A stretch of 5,958 nucleotides of DNA from Firmicutes bacterium UBA3910 (GTDB lineage: Bacteria; Bacillota; Limnochordia; Darwinibacteriales; Darwinibacteriaceae). The notes beneath the pieces are model-generated. The model was not told the DNA's origin. It saw nothing but the letters and a program-made list of their open reading frames with translations, and did not search any database. Position numbers and translations under genes: made by a program. Below, piece after piece: positions 5,290-5,958 of the stretch. The stretch spans positions 32,418 to 38,375 of the forward strand of contig DGFC01000181.1 of NCBI GenBank assembly GCA_002391465.1, given 5' to 3'. Position 1 is the stretch's first letter. Each line of letters begins with the position of its first letter.

Positions 5290-5958
5290 TTACGTATAGT
5301 TTTTCGGCAGCCGCAGCGAAATCCATAGCCCCGCCGCCAGCAAACCGAAACAAAGCACTATTTCACCAAAGGAGTTGGGTAGGCCGGGAAAGACCTGGTA
5401 GATAGAACCTAATATCAAGCCCAAAATACCGTACAGGGTATAACCTTCTACCCTGTGCAAAAGCCAGTTCATAAACCGCGACGTTAAGATCAAGGCAGGC
5501 AGAATTCCAATACCCACAGGCACCAAGACGGCCAGGTGCAGCTGGGCCAGGGCACTCAACAGATACTGATACGAACCAAAGGCCATGAGCAGAAAAGAGG
5601 CACTTACCCCGGGAATAACCAACCCCGCTCCCAGGAGCAAGCCTTGGAAGATTAAGCTGAGCAGGCTTTCCTGCTCAAAGGACAGGCCGGTGATTATACT
5701 TGGCAGATTGCTGACGAAGAGAATCATTGCCACACCTAGGGCCAAACTGGTGAGATAAGAAAGGCGAAAACCTCTTTTGTGTGCGTTTTGGACTATGCCC
5801 GGCAGCCCACCCACTACCAAGCCCAAGAAAAGATAAAGGGTTGGTCTGGGATAATGGCTGAACAGGTATTCCAACAGTCGACTGAAAACGAGCAAGCAGA
5901 TCAATATACCAAAACCGAGGGGGACAAACAAGCGCAGCTTGCCCCGCCAGTCGGAAAA
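5290..5958 (-). CDS. popT: DUF368/PopT-family polyprenyl-phosphate transporter, N-terminus beyond window
   Basis: DUF368 membrane proteins (PopT) return undecaprenyl phosphate, the lipid carrier of peptidoglycan and other envelope polymers, across the cytoplasmic membrane for reuse. The visible 222 residues are almost wholly hydrophobic, with about six or seven membrane segments, and enter the window in frame as FSDWRGKLRLFVPLGFG. The family hallmark is an inverted repeat with two PG-x-S motifs. The second is seen as IPGVSASF (bases 5593-5616) followed by a G-S-Y segment, with Ala where SGS is common; the first would lie in the missing N-terminal part. The frame stays open to the window edge, and homologues are about 270-300 residues, so TTG 5931 is an internal codon and not the start. 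The C-terminus is complete. The acyltransferase follows after 15 bp, implying an envelope-related operon. I am sure of the family, less so of the exact lipid substrate. Confidence 0.87.
   Translation of the reverse strand, partial: FSDWRGKLRLFVPLGFGILICLLVFSRLLEYLFSHYPRPTLYLFLGLVVGGLPGIVQNAHKRGFRLSYLTSLALGVAMILFVSNLPSIITGLSFEQESLLSLIFQGLLLGAGLVIPGVSASFLLMAFGSYQYLLSALAQLHLAVLVPVGIGILPALILTSRFMNWLLHRVEGYTLYGILGLILGSIYQVFPGLPNSFGEIVLCFGLLAAGLWISLRLPKNYT

Noticed and set aside
5929..5931. TTG as start of a complete 213-residue membrane protein
   Set aside because: The frame continues open upstream to the window edge with family-like residues (SDWRGKLR), and the family needs an N-terminal half with the first PG-x-S motif, so the gene is truncated by the window.

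Overview
The window looks like chromosomal DNA from a Gram-positive bacterium of the Bacillota, probably a clostridial-type anaerobe. The support is indirect: strong AGGAGG-type ribosome binding sites, frequent GTG and TTG starts, tight gene packing, and the protein families present (a Firmicutes-like hexapeptide acyltransferase, a Spo0B-type sensor kinase, a long AlaX, and tryptophanase). Base composition is mixed, by eye close to half G+C. I see no mobile element, CRISPR array, tRNA or rRNA. No gene-free stretch exceeds 300 bases.

Layout, left to right. (1) 1-999, minus strand: the N-terminal 333 codons of a tryptophanase; its C-terminus lies beyond the left edge. (2) 1000-1196: a divergent intergenic region. 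It holds a good plus-strand promoter candidate, a 6-bp inverted repeat, and on the tryptophanase side a 19-codon reading frame with one Trp that could be a TnaC-like leader peptide. (3) 1197-4652, plus strand: three genes, namely a long AlaX-type alanyl-tRNA editing protein, a membrane-anchored HD-GYP phosphodiesterase, and a multi-pass sensor histidine kinase of the Spo0B/CitA type. (4) 4612-5958, minus strand, converging on the kinase gene with a 41-bp overlap: a DUF368/PopT undecaprenyl-phosphate transporter (N-terminus beyond the right edge), followed 15 bp later by a GlmU-C-like left-handed beta-helix acyltransferase.

How the genes may work together (inference). The plus-strand trio mixes translation quality control (clearing mischarged tRNA-Ala) with two signalling proteins; no response regulator or diguanylate cyclase is in view, so partners must lie elsewhere. 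The minus-strand pair suggests envelope biogenesis: recycling of the lipid carrier, and acylation of a sugar nucleotide or similar amino sugar. Tryptophanase is a catabolic enzyme giving indole, pyruvate and ammonia.

The gene functions are known families, and I see no wholly new system. The most interesting signals are small: a possible Trp-bearing leader peptide before tryptophanase, a probable non-ATG (ATC) start for alaX, two interleaved 8-bp inverted repeats that could form a pseudoknot just before the kinase start codon, and an HD-GYP protein lacking the third-metal glutamate.
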